From the NCBI GenBank assembly GCA_020430845.1, contig JAGQJA010000194.1, forward strand, positions 1 to 36,834: DNA of 36,834 nucleotides, given 5' to 3'. Of the stretch, positions 16,498 through 24,332 are shown one piece after another; position 1 is the stretch's first letter, and each line of letters starts with the position of its first letter. Source of the DNA: Myxococcales bacterium. Its GTDB lineage: Bacteria; Myxococcota_A; Polyangia; Polyangiales; Polyangiaceae. The notes under the pieces were generated by a model. The model worked only from the letters and a program-made list of their open reading frames with translations. It was not told where the DNA came from and searched no databases. The position numbers and the translations under genes are program-made.

Positions 16498-18153
16498 ATG
16501 CCGGCGACCGTAGCCGCGGCCTCGTGCGCAGATATGATCGACCCCGTGGACCCGCGCCGCAGTCGATCGCCCACGACTCACGGAGACGTGGCGCTCGCCC
16601 CGGGGCAGCGCGTCGCCGACCGCTTTCGCCTGCTGCGCGCGCTCGGCGCCGGCGGCATGGGCGAGGTGTGGGAGGCCGAGGACGAGAAGCTCGGGCGACG
16701 CGTCGCGCTCAAGCGCCTCGCCCCGGGGACGCAAGACGAGGTCGCCGAGGCGAGGTTCGCGCGAGAGGCCCGCGCCGCCGCCCAGCTGCGTCACCCCAAC
16801 GTGGTGAGCGTGCACGACGTGCTGAGCACGCCCGAAGGGCGCTTTCTGGTGATGGAGCTCGCGTCGGGGCGCACCCTCCGCGACGTGCTCGACGCCGGTG
16901 AGCGCGACGACGACGCGAGCCTCCGGGCCCTCCGCGGGGTCGCCTCGGCGCTCCGCGCGCTTCACGCCCTCGGGATCGTGCACCGCGACGTCAAGCCCGA
17001 GAACGTGATCGTGCGCGACGACGGCACAGCGTGCCTCGTCGACCTGGGCATCGCCAAGTGGGTCAACCCCGCCCTCGCGCCGACCGACGCGTCGTTCCAA
17101 CCCGTGACGGCCGAGGAGTTCGTCGTCGGCACACCCGACTACCTGCCGCCCGAGGCGCGCTTCGCGGGAGTGCACGACGAGCGCGGCGATCAGTGGGCGT
17201 GGGGCACGCTTGCGTACGAGCTGCTCGCGGGCGCCCATCCGCGCGACGTGGCCGAGCGCCCACTCGGCGAGCTCACCAAGGCCACACCCGAGATCGTCCA
17301 GATCGTCGAGCGGGCGCGCGCACGCTCGCAGAAAGACCGCTACGCGTCGATGCACGAGGTGGTCACGGCCCTCGACGCCGTCCTCGGCGCTCGCGCCGGC
17401 CCGCCCTCGTCGCCGCCGCGCGCCCTGTCTGTGCGCCCGAGCGAGCCGAGCGAGACCCCAGAGCCCGCGCGCGCAAGGCCGCGCCGCCGCGCCGAGGCTC
17501 CCGCCCACGAGGACCCGCGGCGCGTGTTCGTCGTCGCGGTCGCGGCGACCGCGTTGATCGGAGCCTTGGTGATCTTCGTGGTGTTGACGCTCCGCGGGTC
17601 GCGGGCGGCCAGGGTCACCGTGCGTGACGCCCCTCCCCTCCCCTCGGGCTCGAGCGACGCGCAGGGCGACGGCGGCGGCCCCGACCCGAGCGCGAGCGCC
17701 GACGCCGATACACATGTATACACATCGAGTCCGGAGGTCTCCTCCTCGCCCGCGCCGAAGGCCGCGACCGCGAAGCGCCCGTTCGCGGCGACCCAGGGCG
17801 GCCGGTGCTCGTGCGTGGTCGCGCCGCACCTGCCGTACCTCTGCCCCGTCGAGACGCGTCGCGCGGTCGTGCGCGGCACGTGCATGAGCGCGAACCACAC
17901 GCACCTCTGCGCGCGGCCGGGCGCGCAGACCCCATGCCCGTACGCGGGTCACGACGGCGACGCGTGCGCAGGCTACGACTCGACGGGCGCGCGACACGAC
18001 GGACACATCGAAGGCGCGAGCGCGTGCCCAGAGGACAGCAACGCGCGCTGGACGTACGGCGGGCGCGACGGTGACCCTTGCCGTGGCGTCGACTCCGACG
18101 GCAAGGTCGTCGTCGGTCACGTGGAGTGCAGGCGTCAGCGCTCCCTGCCCTGA
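16498..18153 (+). CDS. Membrane-spanning Hanks-type Ser/Thr protein kinase with Cys-rich extracytoplasmic repeats
   Basis: A 551-residue kinase. The catalytic domain (about residues 42-300) has the glycine loop GAGGMGEV, the ATP-anchoring Lys72 (VALKRL), the catalytic loop HRDVKPEN (Asp164) and GTPDYLPPEA. The magnesium-binding motif is DLG (from Asp182) rather than DFG, a tolerated variant. A Pro/Arg-rich juxtamembrane stretch leads to one membrane helix (about 343-365). The exterior part has a Ser/Asp/Ala linker and a Cys-rich domain with two 24-residue repeats (482-505 and 520-543). Shared positions in the repeats follow Y-x-G-x-DGD-x-C-x-G-x-DS-x-G-x4-GH-x-E. AGAGG 5 nt before the ATG supports this start. 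The exterior domain could sense envelope state; the ligand is unknown. Confidence 0.93.
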   Translation: MPATVAAASCADMIDPVDPRRSRSPTTHGDVALAPGQRVADRFRLLRALGAGGMGEVWEAEDEKLGRRVALKRLAPGTQDEVAEARFAREARAAAQLRHPNVVSVHDVLSTPEGRFLVMELASGRTLRDVLDAGERDDDASLRALRGVASALRALHALGIVHRDVKPENVIVRDDGTACLVDLGIAKWVNPALAPTDASFQPVTAEEFVVGTPDYLPPEARFAGVHDERGDQWAWGTLAYELLAGAHPRDVAERPLGELTKATPEIVQIVERARARSQKDRYASMHEVVTALDAVLGARAGPPSSPPRALSVRPSEPSETPEPARARPRRRAEAPAHEDPRRVFVVAVAATALIGALVIFVVLTLRGSRAARVTVRDAPPLPSGSSDAQGDGGGPDPSASADADTHVYTSSPEVSSSPAPKAATAKRPFAATQGGRCSCVVAPHLPYLCPVETRRAVVRGTCMSANHTHLCARPGAQTPCPYAGHDGDACAGYDSTGARHDGHIEGASACPEDSNARWTYGGRDGDPCRGVDSDGKVVVGHVECRRQRSLP

Positions 18154-18160
18154 CGCTCGG

Positions 18161-19312
18161 TCACGCGGCGACCGGCACGGCAGGCGCGGCGTGCGACGCG
18201 GGCTCGCGGGGCGCGAGGGCGCGGGGCGCGGCGACGCGACGGCGCGCGCGGGTGGGCAGGGCGTTCACGAACAGGCTCTTGACCACGCTGCCCATCTGCC
18301 GACGAAAGCTGCCGGTGTTGTACGCCTGGCCGTAGCGCTCGCAGATCTCGCGCACGCGCGGCGCCATCTCGGGGTAGCGCGACGCTGGGATGTCGGGGAA
18401 GAGGTGGTGCTCGATCTGGTGGCTCAGGTGACCCGAGAGCACGTGCAGCGCGCGGCTGCCCTCGATGTTCGCCGAGCCGTTGAGCTGGCGCAGGTACCAC
18501 GCGCCCCGCGTCTCGTTCTCGGCCTCTCGGGGCGTGTACATGGCGACGCCTTCGGGAAAGTGACCGCAGAAGATGATCGAGAACGTCCAGAGGTTGCGCA
18601 CGCCGTTGGCGACGAGGTTGCCCGCAAAGACCCGCGGCGCGTTCCAGAGAGCGAGCGCGGGGAAGAGCGCGTAGTCCTTGCCAAGCTGCCACGCGGCCTT
18701 CCGCACGAACGGGCCGGCGCGGCGCACGAGCTCACCGACGGACTGCTCGCCGGTGATCGTCTCGGGCAGGCGCAGGTCGTGGATAGCGACGCCCCACTGG
18801 AACACGAGCGCGAGCACCGCGGCCGAGATGGGCTGCGCCAGGTGCGTCGCGTTCCACTGTTGCTCGGGCGTCACGCGCAAGAACGCGTAGCCGACGTCGC
18901 GATCCTTGCCGATCACGTTGGTGAATGTGTGGTGCTCGTAGTTGTGCGAGTGCCGCCAGTCGCTCGCGGCGCACACGTTGTCCCAGTCGTAGTCGCGCGA
19001 CGCGAGCTCGGGATCGCCCGTCCAGTCGTACTGACCGTGCATCACGTTGTGCCCGATCTCCATGTTCTCGAGGATCTTCGAGACGCCGAGCGAGAGCGAG
19101 CCCAAGGCGAACGTGAGCGGCCCCACGCCGAAGTGGAGCAGCGCGCGCCCGGCGGCCTCGGTCTGGCGGCAGCGTCGGATCACGGCGCGCATGTGCGCGA
19201 CGTCGCGCTCGCCGAGGTCGGCGCGGACCTCTGCGCGGAGCGCCTCGAGCTCTCGCCCGAAGGCCTCGGTCTCTTCGTGGGTCAGGGTGCGGCTCTTGAT
19301 GGGGGTGGTCAT
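18161..19312 (-). CDS. Membrane fatty-acid desaturase (acyl-CoA/acyl-lipid type)
   Basis: A 383-residue integral membrane di-iron enzyme that inserts a double bond in fatty acyl chains using O2 and electrons. The three histidine boxes are GHNVMH (H88, H92), HNYEHH (H123, H127, H128) and HQIEHH (H298, H302, H303). The last, with a Gln in the box, is typical of DesA3/front-end-like desaturases. Hydrophobic segments lie around residues 60-80, 160-178 and 215-255. The ~35-residue C-terminal tail is rich in Ala, Arg and Pro and probably unstructured. It follows the reductase gene by 20 bp on the same strand, so electrons probably come from that partner. This layout resembles Rv3230c-desA3 of Mycobacterium tuberculosis. 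Confidence 0.94.
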   Translation of the reverse strand: MTTPIKSRTLTHEETEAFGRELEALRAEVRADLGERDVAHMRAVIRRCRQTEAAGRALLHFGVGPLTFALGSLSLGVSKILENMEIGHNVMHGQYDWTGDPELASRDYDWDNVCAASDWRHSHNYEHHTFTNVIGKDRDVGYAFLRVTPEQQWNATHLAQPISAAVLALVFQWGVAIHDLRLPETITGEQSVGELVRRAGPFVRKAAWQLGKDYALFPALALWNAPRVFAGNLVANGVRNLWTFSIIFCGHFPEGVAMYTPREAENETRGAWYLRQLNGSANIEGSRALHVLSGHLSHQIEHHLFPDIPASRYPEMAPRVREICERYGQAYNTGSFRRQMGSVVKSLFVNALPTRARRRVAAPRALAPREPASHAAPAVPVAA

Positions 19313-19332
19313 GGCATTGTCCTCGTGGGCCC

Positions 19333-20463
19333 TCAGAGGGCGAGCTCCAGGTTGGTGCGGGCGCGCGACACGCAGAGGCGGATGTCCTCGTCGGGCTCGG
19401 TCGACAGCTCGCCGGTGACGACGTTCTCGACGACGCCCGCGCGCTTGCGGCACACGCACGTGTTGCAGATACCCATGCGGCAGCCGCTCTCGGGCCGTTC
19501 GCCCGCCGCCTCGAGCTGCTCGAGCAACGTCGCGCCGCCGTCGGCCTCTACCGTGCGCCCGGCGAGCACCAGGCTCACCTTTCCGGCGGGCGCGCGGGCC
19601 GGCACCAGCGGGCGGGGCGCGCCGACGAAGCGCTCGGTCTTGAGCCGATGCGCGAGCCCGGCCTCGGTCCACGTGGGCGTGAGCGCGCTCATCATGCCCA
19701 GCGGGCCGCACATCATCGCGTCGCGAGACGCCAGATCGGGCACGGCGCGCCGGAGGGCGTCCGAGTCGAGCCGCCCGGCGCGAGGGTCGTCGTCGAGCGC
19801 GTACACGACGCGGAGCCCGGGGTGCTCCTTCGCCAGCGCGTCGAGCTCTCGGGCAAAGATGACGTCGCGGGCCGAGCGCGCCGCGTGCACGAAGACGACG
19901 TCGTGCACGGCGTCGCGGCGATCGAGATCGCGCAACATCGACACGAGCGGCGTGACCCCGCTGCCACCGCCGACGAAGAGCAGCTTGCGCCGCACCGACG
20001 GGTTGAGGACGAAGTCGCCCGCAGGGCGTCCGAGCGTGAGCACGTCGCCGGGGCGGACGCGCTCGTGCATCCAGGTCGACACGCGACCGCCGGGCACGCG
20101 CTTGACGGTGATCGTCACCCGCGCGTCGCCGGGCGCCGACGAGATCGAGTAGCAGCGGGTCACGCGCGCGCCGTCGATCTCGACCGACACCGGGACGAAC
20201 TGACCGGGGTGGTGCCCGGGCCACAGGCGATTGGGCGCGAGGACGAACGTGCGCACGTCGTGGGTCTCGGGGACGACGTCGACGACGCGGGCGCGGAGCG
20301 TGTCGAGCGACCACGCGGGGTCGACCAGCTCGCGCATCCAGAAGTCGACCTGGCGGGCGCGGACCAGGCGGCCGGCGAAACGACGCGCAGACAGGACGGC
20401 GGACGCACCGGTGCGGGCGCCGCCCGCCGCGTGGCGGAGGGCGGACGAAGACAGCGTGCTCAT
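19333..20463 (-). CDS. Ferredoxin-type NAD(P)H oxidoreductase, electron donor to the desaturase
   Basis: A 376-residue flavin and iron-sulfur reductase that passes electrons from NAD(P)H to a 2Fe-2S centre. The FAD-binding domain has RCYS (103-106). The nucleotide domain has GGGSGVTP (165-172) and the CGP motif (MMCGPLGMM). The C-terminal plant-type ferredoxin domain has cluster ligands C328, C333, C336 and C364 (C-x4-C-x2-C-x27-C). Residues 1-50 are an extra N-terminal segment seen in desaturase-linked reductases. AAAGG about 10 nt upstream supports the ATG at 20463. The gene precedes the desaturase in a two-gene operon and is divergent from tetR. Confidence 0.93.
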   Translation of the reverse strand: MSTLSSSALRHAAGGARTGASAVLSARRFAGRLVRARQVDFWMRELVDPAWSLDTLRARVVDVVPETHDVRTFVLAPNRLWPGHHPGQFVPVSVEIDGARVTRCYSISSAPGDARVTITVKRVPGGRVSTWMHERVRPGDVLTLGRPAGDFVLNPSVRRKLLFVGGGSGVTPLVSMLRDLDRRDAVHDVVFVHAARSARDVIFARELDALAKEHPGLRVVYALDDDPRAGRLDSDALRRAVPDLASRDAMMCGPLGMMSALTPTWTEAGLAHRLKTERFVGAPRPLVPARAPAGKVSLVLAGRTVEADGGATLLEQLEAAGERPESGCRMGICNTCVCRKRAGVVENVVTGELSTEPDEDIRLCVSRARTNLELAL

Positions 20464-20504
20464 GACTCGAGGCCTTTCGTGGGCGGCCGGGAGGGGGCCG
20501 CGTC

Positions 20505-20547
20505 AACCTACGTTCGTGTAACTTACGTCACTGTAGGTTATCGTCAA
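20505..20547 (-). promoter_or_regulatory. Predicted operator/promoter of the reductase-desaturase operon
   Basis: An inverted repeat AACCTAC (20505-20511) / GTAGGTT (20533-20539) encloses a second dyad at 20519-20540 (TAAC-TTAC ... GTA-GGTTA). The core ACTTACG-N5-GTA (20521-20535) is repeated in front of tetR with identical spacing. On the minus strand TTGACG (20547-20542) is a good -35. The -10 (TAAGTT, 16 bp on) is weak, so regulator binding would cover the promoter. Confidence 0.55.
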
Positions 20548-20658
20548 GCGGTGCCCGGGCGATTTCTACGAGACCCGCGATTTCGCAGCGCAAATAGCAG
20601 CGTATCCAGCGTTCGTGCGCGGCCGAGCGGGCGGCGCCAGTGCCCCCTCTCCGCACGC

Positions 20659-20686
20659 TTGCCTACTTACGCCGTCGTAATATATT
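20659..20686 (+). promoter_or_regulatory. Predicted tetR promoter with operator in the spacer (autoregulation)
   Basis: TTGCCT (20659-20664) and TATATT (20681-20686) are 16 bp apart. The spacer carries TTACG-CCGT-CGTAA (20667-20680), a dyad with perfect 5-bp arms. The longer core ACTTACG-N5-GTA starts at 20665 and matches the site upstream of the reductase. The start point predicted from the -10 coincides with the ATG at 20693, so the mRNA may be leaderless. Confidence 0.55.
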
Positions 20687-20692
20687 GGGGAC

Positions 20693-21313
20693 ATGGTCTT
20701 CCGTCAGCGCCTCTCGGCCTCTGCCCGTCGCGCCCAGCTCATCGACGTGGCGCGCGTCGTCTTCGCCAAGCGAGGCTACGAAGCGGCGTCGCTCGAGGAG
20801 ATCGCCGACCGAGCCAAGGTCACGCGCCCGGTGGTGTACGAGCACTTCGGCGGCAAAGAAGGCCTCTACGCCGTCGTGATCGACCGCGAGATGGAGTACC
20901 TGGTGCGGCGCATCGCCGAGGCCATGGCGAGCGGTACGCCGCGCGAGCGCATCGAGGGCGCCGCGCTCGCGTTCCTCACGTACGTCAAGGACCACCCCGA
21001 CGGCTTCGCGGTGCTCACGCACGACGCGCCGGCGACGACCGCGGGCGGCGGCATGTCATCGCTGCTCAACGACGTGGCCGAGCGTGTGGGCGACGTGTTC
21101 ATCGCGTCGTTCAAGGCGGCCGGCTACGACCCGAAGGCCGCGCCCATCTACGCGCACGCGCTGGTGGGCATGGTCACGTTCGTGGGTCAGTGGTGGACCG
21201 ACACGCGCAAGCCCTCGGTCGAGGAGGTCGCCGCGCACATCTCTGCGCTCGCGTGGATGGGCCTGCGACACCTGCCCAAGAAGCCGGCCAAGCTCACCGC
21301 CAAGAAGGCGTGA
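20693..21313 (+). CDS. TetR/AcrR family regulator, probable controller of the desaturase operon
   Basis: A 206-residue dimeric repressor. The N-terminal HTH domain (about residues 10-58) includes RRAQLIDVARVVFAKRGYEA and VTRPVVYEHFGGKEGLY. The helical ligand domain (about 65-195) is less conserved. It resembles regulators of fatty-acid metabolism, for which acyl-CoA is the usual ligand; that assignment rests mostly on context. The gene is divergent from the reductase-desaturase operon across 229 bp, and the same operator core appears on both flanks. It ends 10 bp from the convergent MFS gene. GGGG near the ATG is too close to act as a normal ribosome binding site. Confidence 0.9.
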   Translation: MVFRQRLSASARRAQLIDVARVVFAKRGYEAASLEEIADRAKVTRPVVYEHFGGKEGLYAVVIDREMEYLVRRIAEAMASGTPRERIEGAALAFLTYVKDHPDGFAVLTHDAPATTAGGGMSSLLNDVAERVGDVFIASFKAAGYDPKAAPIYAHALVGMVTFVGQWWTDTRKPSVEEVAAHISALAWMGLRHLPKKPAKLTAKKA

Positions 21314-21323
21314 CGCGCAGGGC

Positions 21324-22547
21324 TCACACGCTCGCCGCGTCGGGCGCGCGCTTCGCGTCCGTCGCGCCGAAGAGCCGAAGCGCCAGGGCTCCCGCGGCCG
21401 CAGCCCCGCAGAGCGCGCACACGCCCGTCCACCCGTAACGCGCGAACGCCTGGCTCGCGCCGAGCGCGCCCGTGGCCATGCCCACGAACATCGAGCTCAC
21501 GAGGATGGCGTTGACGCGGCTGCGCGCCGACGGGTCGAGCCCGTAGATGATGGTCTGGTGCGCGATGAGCGACGCCTGCGCGCCCAGGTCGAACGCGACG
21601 GTGCCGATGACGAGCACGACGATCGATCCCTGCCACGCGCCCATGAGCACGAACGAGCCGAGCACCACGGCGGCGCCGAAACGCACGACCGCGATCGGCC
21701 CGCGCCGATCGGCGAACGAGCCCGCGACGGGGGCGGCCAGCGCGCCCGCGGCGCCCGCCAGTCCGAAGGCCCCTGCCGCGGTGCTGCTCAGGTGATACGG
21801 CGCGCCCTGCAGCTCGAGCGCGAGCGTCGACCAGAAGCCGCTGAACGCCACGCTGATGAGCCCCTGCGCGAGCGACGCGCGACGAAGCGGCGCGAGCTCA
21901 CGCGTGAGGCGCGCCATCGAGCGGAGCAGCGACGCGTAGCGCTCCTGCGTGGTGGGCGGGAACGGGGGGAGCCTCAGGGCCGCGACCGCCGCGAAGGTGG
22001 CCATGGTCGCGGCGGCGAGGACGAACGGGGCGCGCCAACCGAACCGATCGCTGACAGCGCCGCTGATGAGACGCGACAGCAAGATGCCGAGCAAGAGGCC
22101 CGTCATCACGGTGCCCACGGTCTTTCCGCGCGACGACTCCGGCGCCACCATGGCCGCCGCGGGGACGAGATCCTGCGCGCCCGTGGCCGAGAGGCCGATG
22201 AGCAGGCTCGCCGCGACGAGCACGTGCCACGAGGGCGAAGCGGCCGCGACCAGCAGCGCAGCGCAGAGGGCGAGCGACTTGGCGACGATGACGCGTCGGC
22301 GACAGAACTTGTCGCCCATGGGCGCGAAGAGCACGAGCCCGAGCGCGTAGCCGAGCTGCGTGAACGTGGGCACGAGGCCGATCTGGCGCGCGTCTGCGTG
22401 TAGCTCGCGCGCGAGCGTCCCCAGGATAGGTTGGTTGTAGTAGAGGCACGCCGCCGCGAGCCCGGCCCCACACGCGAGCACGAAGACGAGCGCCGCCGAC
22501 GGGGCCTGGGTGACCGGGGTGCTGTCGGTGGGAGCGTCTGCGGACAT
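21324..22547 (-). CDS. Major facilitator superfamily transporter
   Basis: A 407-residue polytopic inner-membrane protein with about twelve hydrophobic segments. It has the loop 2-3 motif APMGDKFCRRRVIV (MFS motif A type) and its counterpart SFADRRGPIAVVRF in the second half. It resembles the YnfM/YgaY and arabinose-efflux-like group of drug:H+ antiporters. The N-terminal YYNQPILGTLARE block is common in that group. The substrate cannot be predicted. The ATG at 22545-22547 is preferred because the hydrophobic first helix begins about 18 residues later; the frame is open upstream into the POTRA gene. It follows the POTRA lipoprotein by 14 bp and is the last gene of the minus-strand run. Confidence 0.9.
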   Translation of the reverse strand: MSADAPTDSTPVTQAPSAALVFVLACGAGLAAACLYYNQPILGTLARELHADARQIGLVPTFTQLGYALGLVLFAPMGDKFCRRRVIVAKSLALCAALLVAAASPSWHVLVAASLLIGLSATGAQDLVPAAAMVAPESSRGKTVGTVMTGLLLGILLSRLISGAVSDRFGWRAPFVLAAATMATFAAVAALRLPPFPPTTQERYASLLRSMARLTRELAPLRRASLAQGLISVAFSGFWSTLALELQGAPYHLSSTAAGAFGLAGAAGALAAPVAGSFADRRGPIAVVRFGAAVVLGSFVLMGAWQGSIVVLVIGTVAFDLGAQASLIAHQTIIYGLDPSARSRVNAILVSSMFVGMATGALGASQAFARYGWTGVCALCGAAAAGALALRLFGATDAKRAPDAASV

Positions 22548-22561
22548 CGCGCGGGCGGCGC

Positions 22562-23692
22562 TCAGGGCGCGGCCTTGGTTGCGTCGGTGATCTCGAGCGT
22601 GAGGTCGATGGTGCGCGCGGGATCGTCGAGCTTGGTCACGGGCGTGACGACCACGGCGCGGCCCTTCTTGGAGTAGTAGTCGCGCACGCGCTTGACGTCC
22701 TCTTCGACCCGACCGCGCGAGAACACCTGCTTGGCCTTGGTCTCGAGCACCTTGCGGAGCGCCTTCTCGTCGTCCTTTGCGGCGTTGACGACTCTGATGC
22801 CCGACACCTTGAAGACGTCTCCCTCGACGATGTCGAACGTGGGGACGACGGTGCCGTCGGCCGCGGGCTTGCTGAGCGCCGCGGGCTTCACGTGGGCGTG
22901 GACCATCCCGCGGTCGTAGTAGAGGCGCGTGACGAGCAGCGCCGCCCGCTCCACGCGGGTGGGGTCGTACGTGTCGCCCAGATCGGCGACCTTGGTGAGC
23001 TCGGCGTCCGAGATCTTCTTGGCGCCGGGAAACCGCGCGGCGCCGAGCTTCCACACGACGCCCTCGTCGACGACGATGCGCACGCGCACGTAGCCGGCCT
23101 TCGTCGGCTCGGCTTGGGCGGTCACCTTGGCCCCGCCGTAGCCGCGACGCGCGTACTCCTCGCGCAACAACCCCGCGAGCAGGTGCGCCTCGGCGCGTAC
23201 GAACGGGCGGTTCTCCACGACCGGGACCTTGCCCTCGAGCTCCTTGCCGAGCGCGCGCGCTCCCTCGAAGACCACCTCGGCAACGCGCGGGCGCTCGACG
23301 AGCGCGTACACCAGCACCACGGCGGGGCCGCGCGCGACCGCGTAGACCGCGGCGTCGTCGACCATCGGGTTCTTGGCGATGGTGGCGAGATCGTCGTGAA
23401 CGTGCGCGATGTCGAGCTTCTCGCCTTGCTTGGTGACGAGCGCGTCGACGACCGCGCGCTGCGTCTCGTCGCTGACGCCGATGACACACACCTGCGCGAC
23501 CTGGCGACCGACGAGGGCGTCGGCCTTGGCGACGTCGTCGTCGTGCTTCTCGACGCGCGCGGGGCATGCGTCGTCGGTGCGCGGCGCGGCGGGGGCCTTG
23601 ACGGGCGCGGTGGTGGCGGGCGGGTCTCCGCAGGCGACGAGCGCGAGCGCGGCAGAGAGCGCGAGCGCAGCCGAGATGGCGGCGGGCCTCAC
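22562..23692 (-). CDS. POTRA-repeat lipoprotein (BamA-like periplasmic part without beta-barrel)
   Basis: A 376-residue lipoprotein with lipobox LVAC (Cys21). I see four successive POTRA-like units by their beta-alpha-alpha-beta-beta rhythm: about 66-136, 137-212, 214-293 and 294-371. Typical endings are VVLVYALVERPRV and VRVRIVVDEGVVW. POTRA domains in BamA and TamA guide outer-membrane proteins to the barrel. Here the protein stops after the fourth unit, with no barrel or downstream barrel ORF. The GTG at 23690-23692 overlaps the stop of the SurA-like gene as GTGA, fixing the start and indicating coupling. A role as a lipid-anchored periplasmic relay for outer-membrane proteins is inference. 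A divergent BamA relative that lost its barrel is the alternative. Confidence 0.82.
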   Translation of the reverse strand: MRPAAISAALALSAALALVACGDPPATTAPVKAPAAPRTDDACPARVEKHDDDVAKADALVGRQVAQVCVIGVSDETQRAVVDALVTKQGEKLDIAHVHDDLATIAKNPMVDDAAVYAVARGPAVVLVYALVERPRVAEVVFEGARALGKELEGKVPVVENRPFVRAEAHLLAGLLREEYARRGYGGAKVTAQAEPTKAGYVRVRIVVDEGVVWKLGAARFPGAKKISDAELTKVADLGDTYDPTRVERAALLVTRLYYDRGMVHAHVKPAALSKPAADGTVVPTFDIVEGDVFKVSGIRVVNAAKDDEKALRKVLETKAKQVFSRGRVEEDVKRVRDYYSKKGRAVVVTPVTKLDDPARTIDLTLEITDATKAAP

Positions 23693-24291
23693 CAGCGCAC
23701 CTCGACCCAACGCTGCGTGCGGAGCTCGGCGACAGCCTTCTTGCGCTCGACCTCGAGGGCGGCCGCGTACGCCTTCTCTTCTTCTGGGGTCTTGGGCGCC
23801 GGGGTCTGCAGGCGTGGGCGGACCCTGTAGGCGACCCACTTGGCGTCGATGAGCTGCCGACGCACCTCGGCCTGGTACGCCGGGAGCGTGAGCCCTTGCT
23901 TCTGGACCTCTTCGGCGAGCTGCACGGTGCTGAGGCCGTTCTGCTTGGCGATGTACTCGATCGCCGTGTCGACCTCGGCCTCGGTCGCCGTGAGCTCGAG
24001 GCGCGCCGCCTCGCGCGCGACGACCAGATCGTCGATCATCCGCTCGAGCAGCTCGCGACGCAGCTGGGTGAGCGTCTGCGGGCTGCGCTCGGCCTCGGGG
24101 ATGCGCAGCGCCAGCGGGCGGGCCTGCGCGACCACCTCGGATCGGAGGATGACGTCGTCGTCCACCACCGCGACGATACGGTCGAAGAGGACGGGCGATG
24201 CCGCCCCGTCGGCGCGCGCGCTCACGTGCACGAGGGTGGCGGCGGCGGTGACGAGCATGGGCGCGAGGTGCCTTCGCATGGCGCGCAGCAT
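23689..24291 (-). CDS. SurA-like periplasmic chaperone lacking PPIase domains
   Basis: A 200-residue exported protein with a signal peptide ending near ARA (27). Residues 36-160 match the SurA N-terminal domain: FDRIVAVVDDDVILRSEV, then the helical region LTQLRRELLERMIDDLVV. The end (about 165-200), a charged helix followed by WVEVRW, resembles the short C-terminal segment that in SurA packs against the N-domain. Both parvulin domains are absent. In E. coli the N plus C parts of SurA are enough for chaperone activity, so this may be a minimal chaperone. Start choice is uncertain: ATG at 24291 or the ATG four codons later; both precede the signal peptide. The stop overlaps the POTRA gene start. 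Confidence 0.85.
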   Translation of the reverse strand: MLRAMRRHLAPMLVTAAATLVHVSARADGAASPVLFDRIVAVVDDDVILRSEVVAQARPLALRIPEAERSPQTLTQLRRELLERMIDDLVVAREAARLELTATEAEVDTAIEYIAKQNGLSTVQLAEEVQKQGLTLPAYQAEVRRQLIDAKWVAYRVRPRLQTPAPKTPEEEKAYAAALEVERKKAVAELRTQRWVEVRW

Positions 24292-24332
24292 AACCCGAGC
24301 CCCGCGCGATCCCGACAGCGCGACGGCAGAAT

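Noticed and set aside
15304-18120. 938-codon open frame antisense to the SPFH and kinase genes
   Set aside because: It has no motif and atypical composition, and is opposite two clear protein families.
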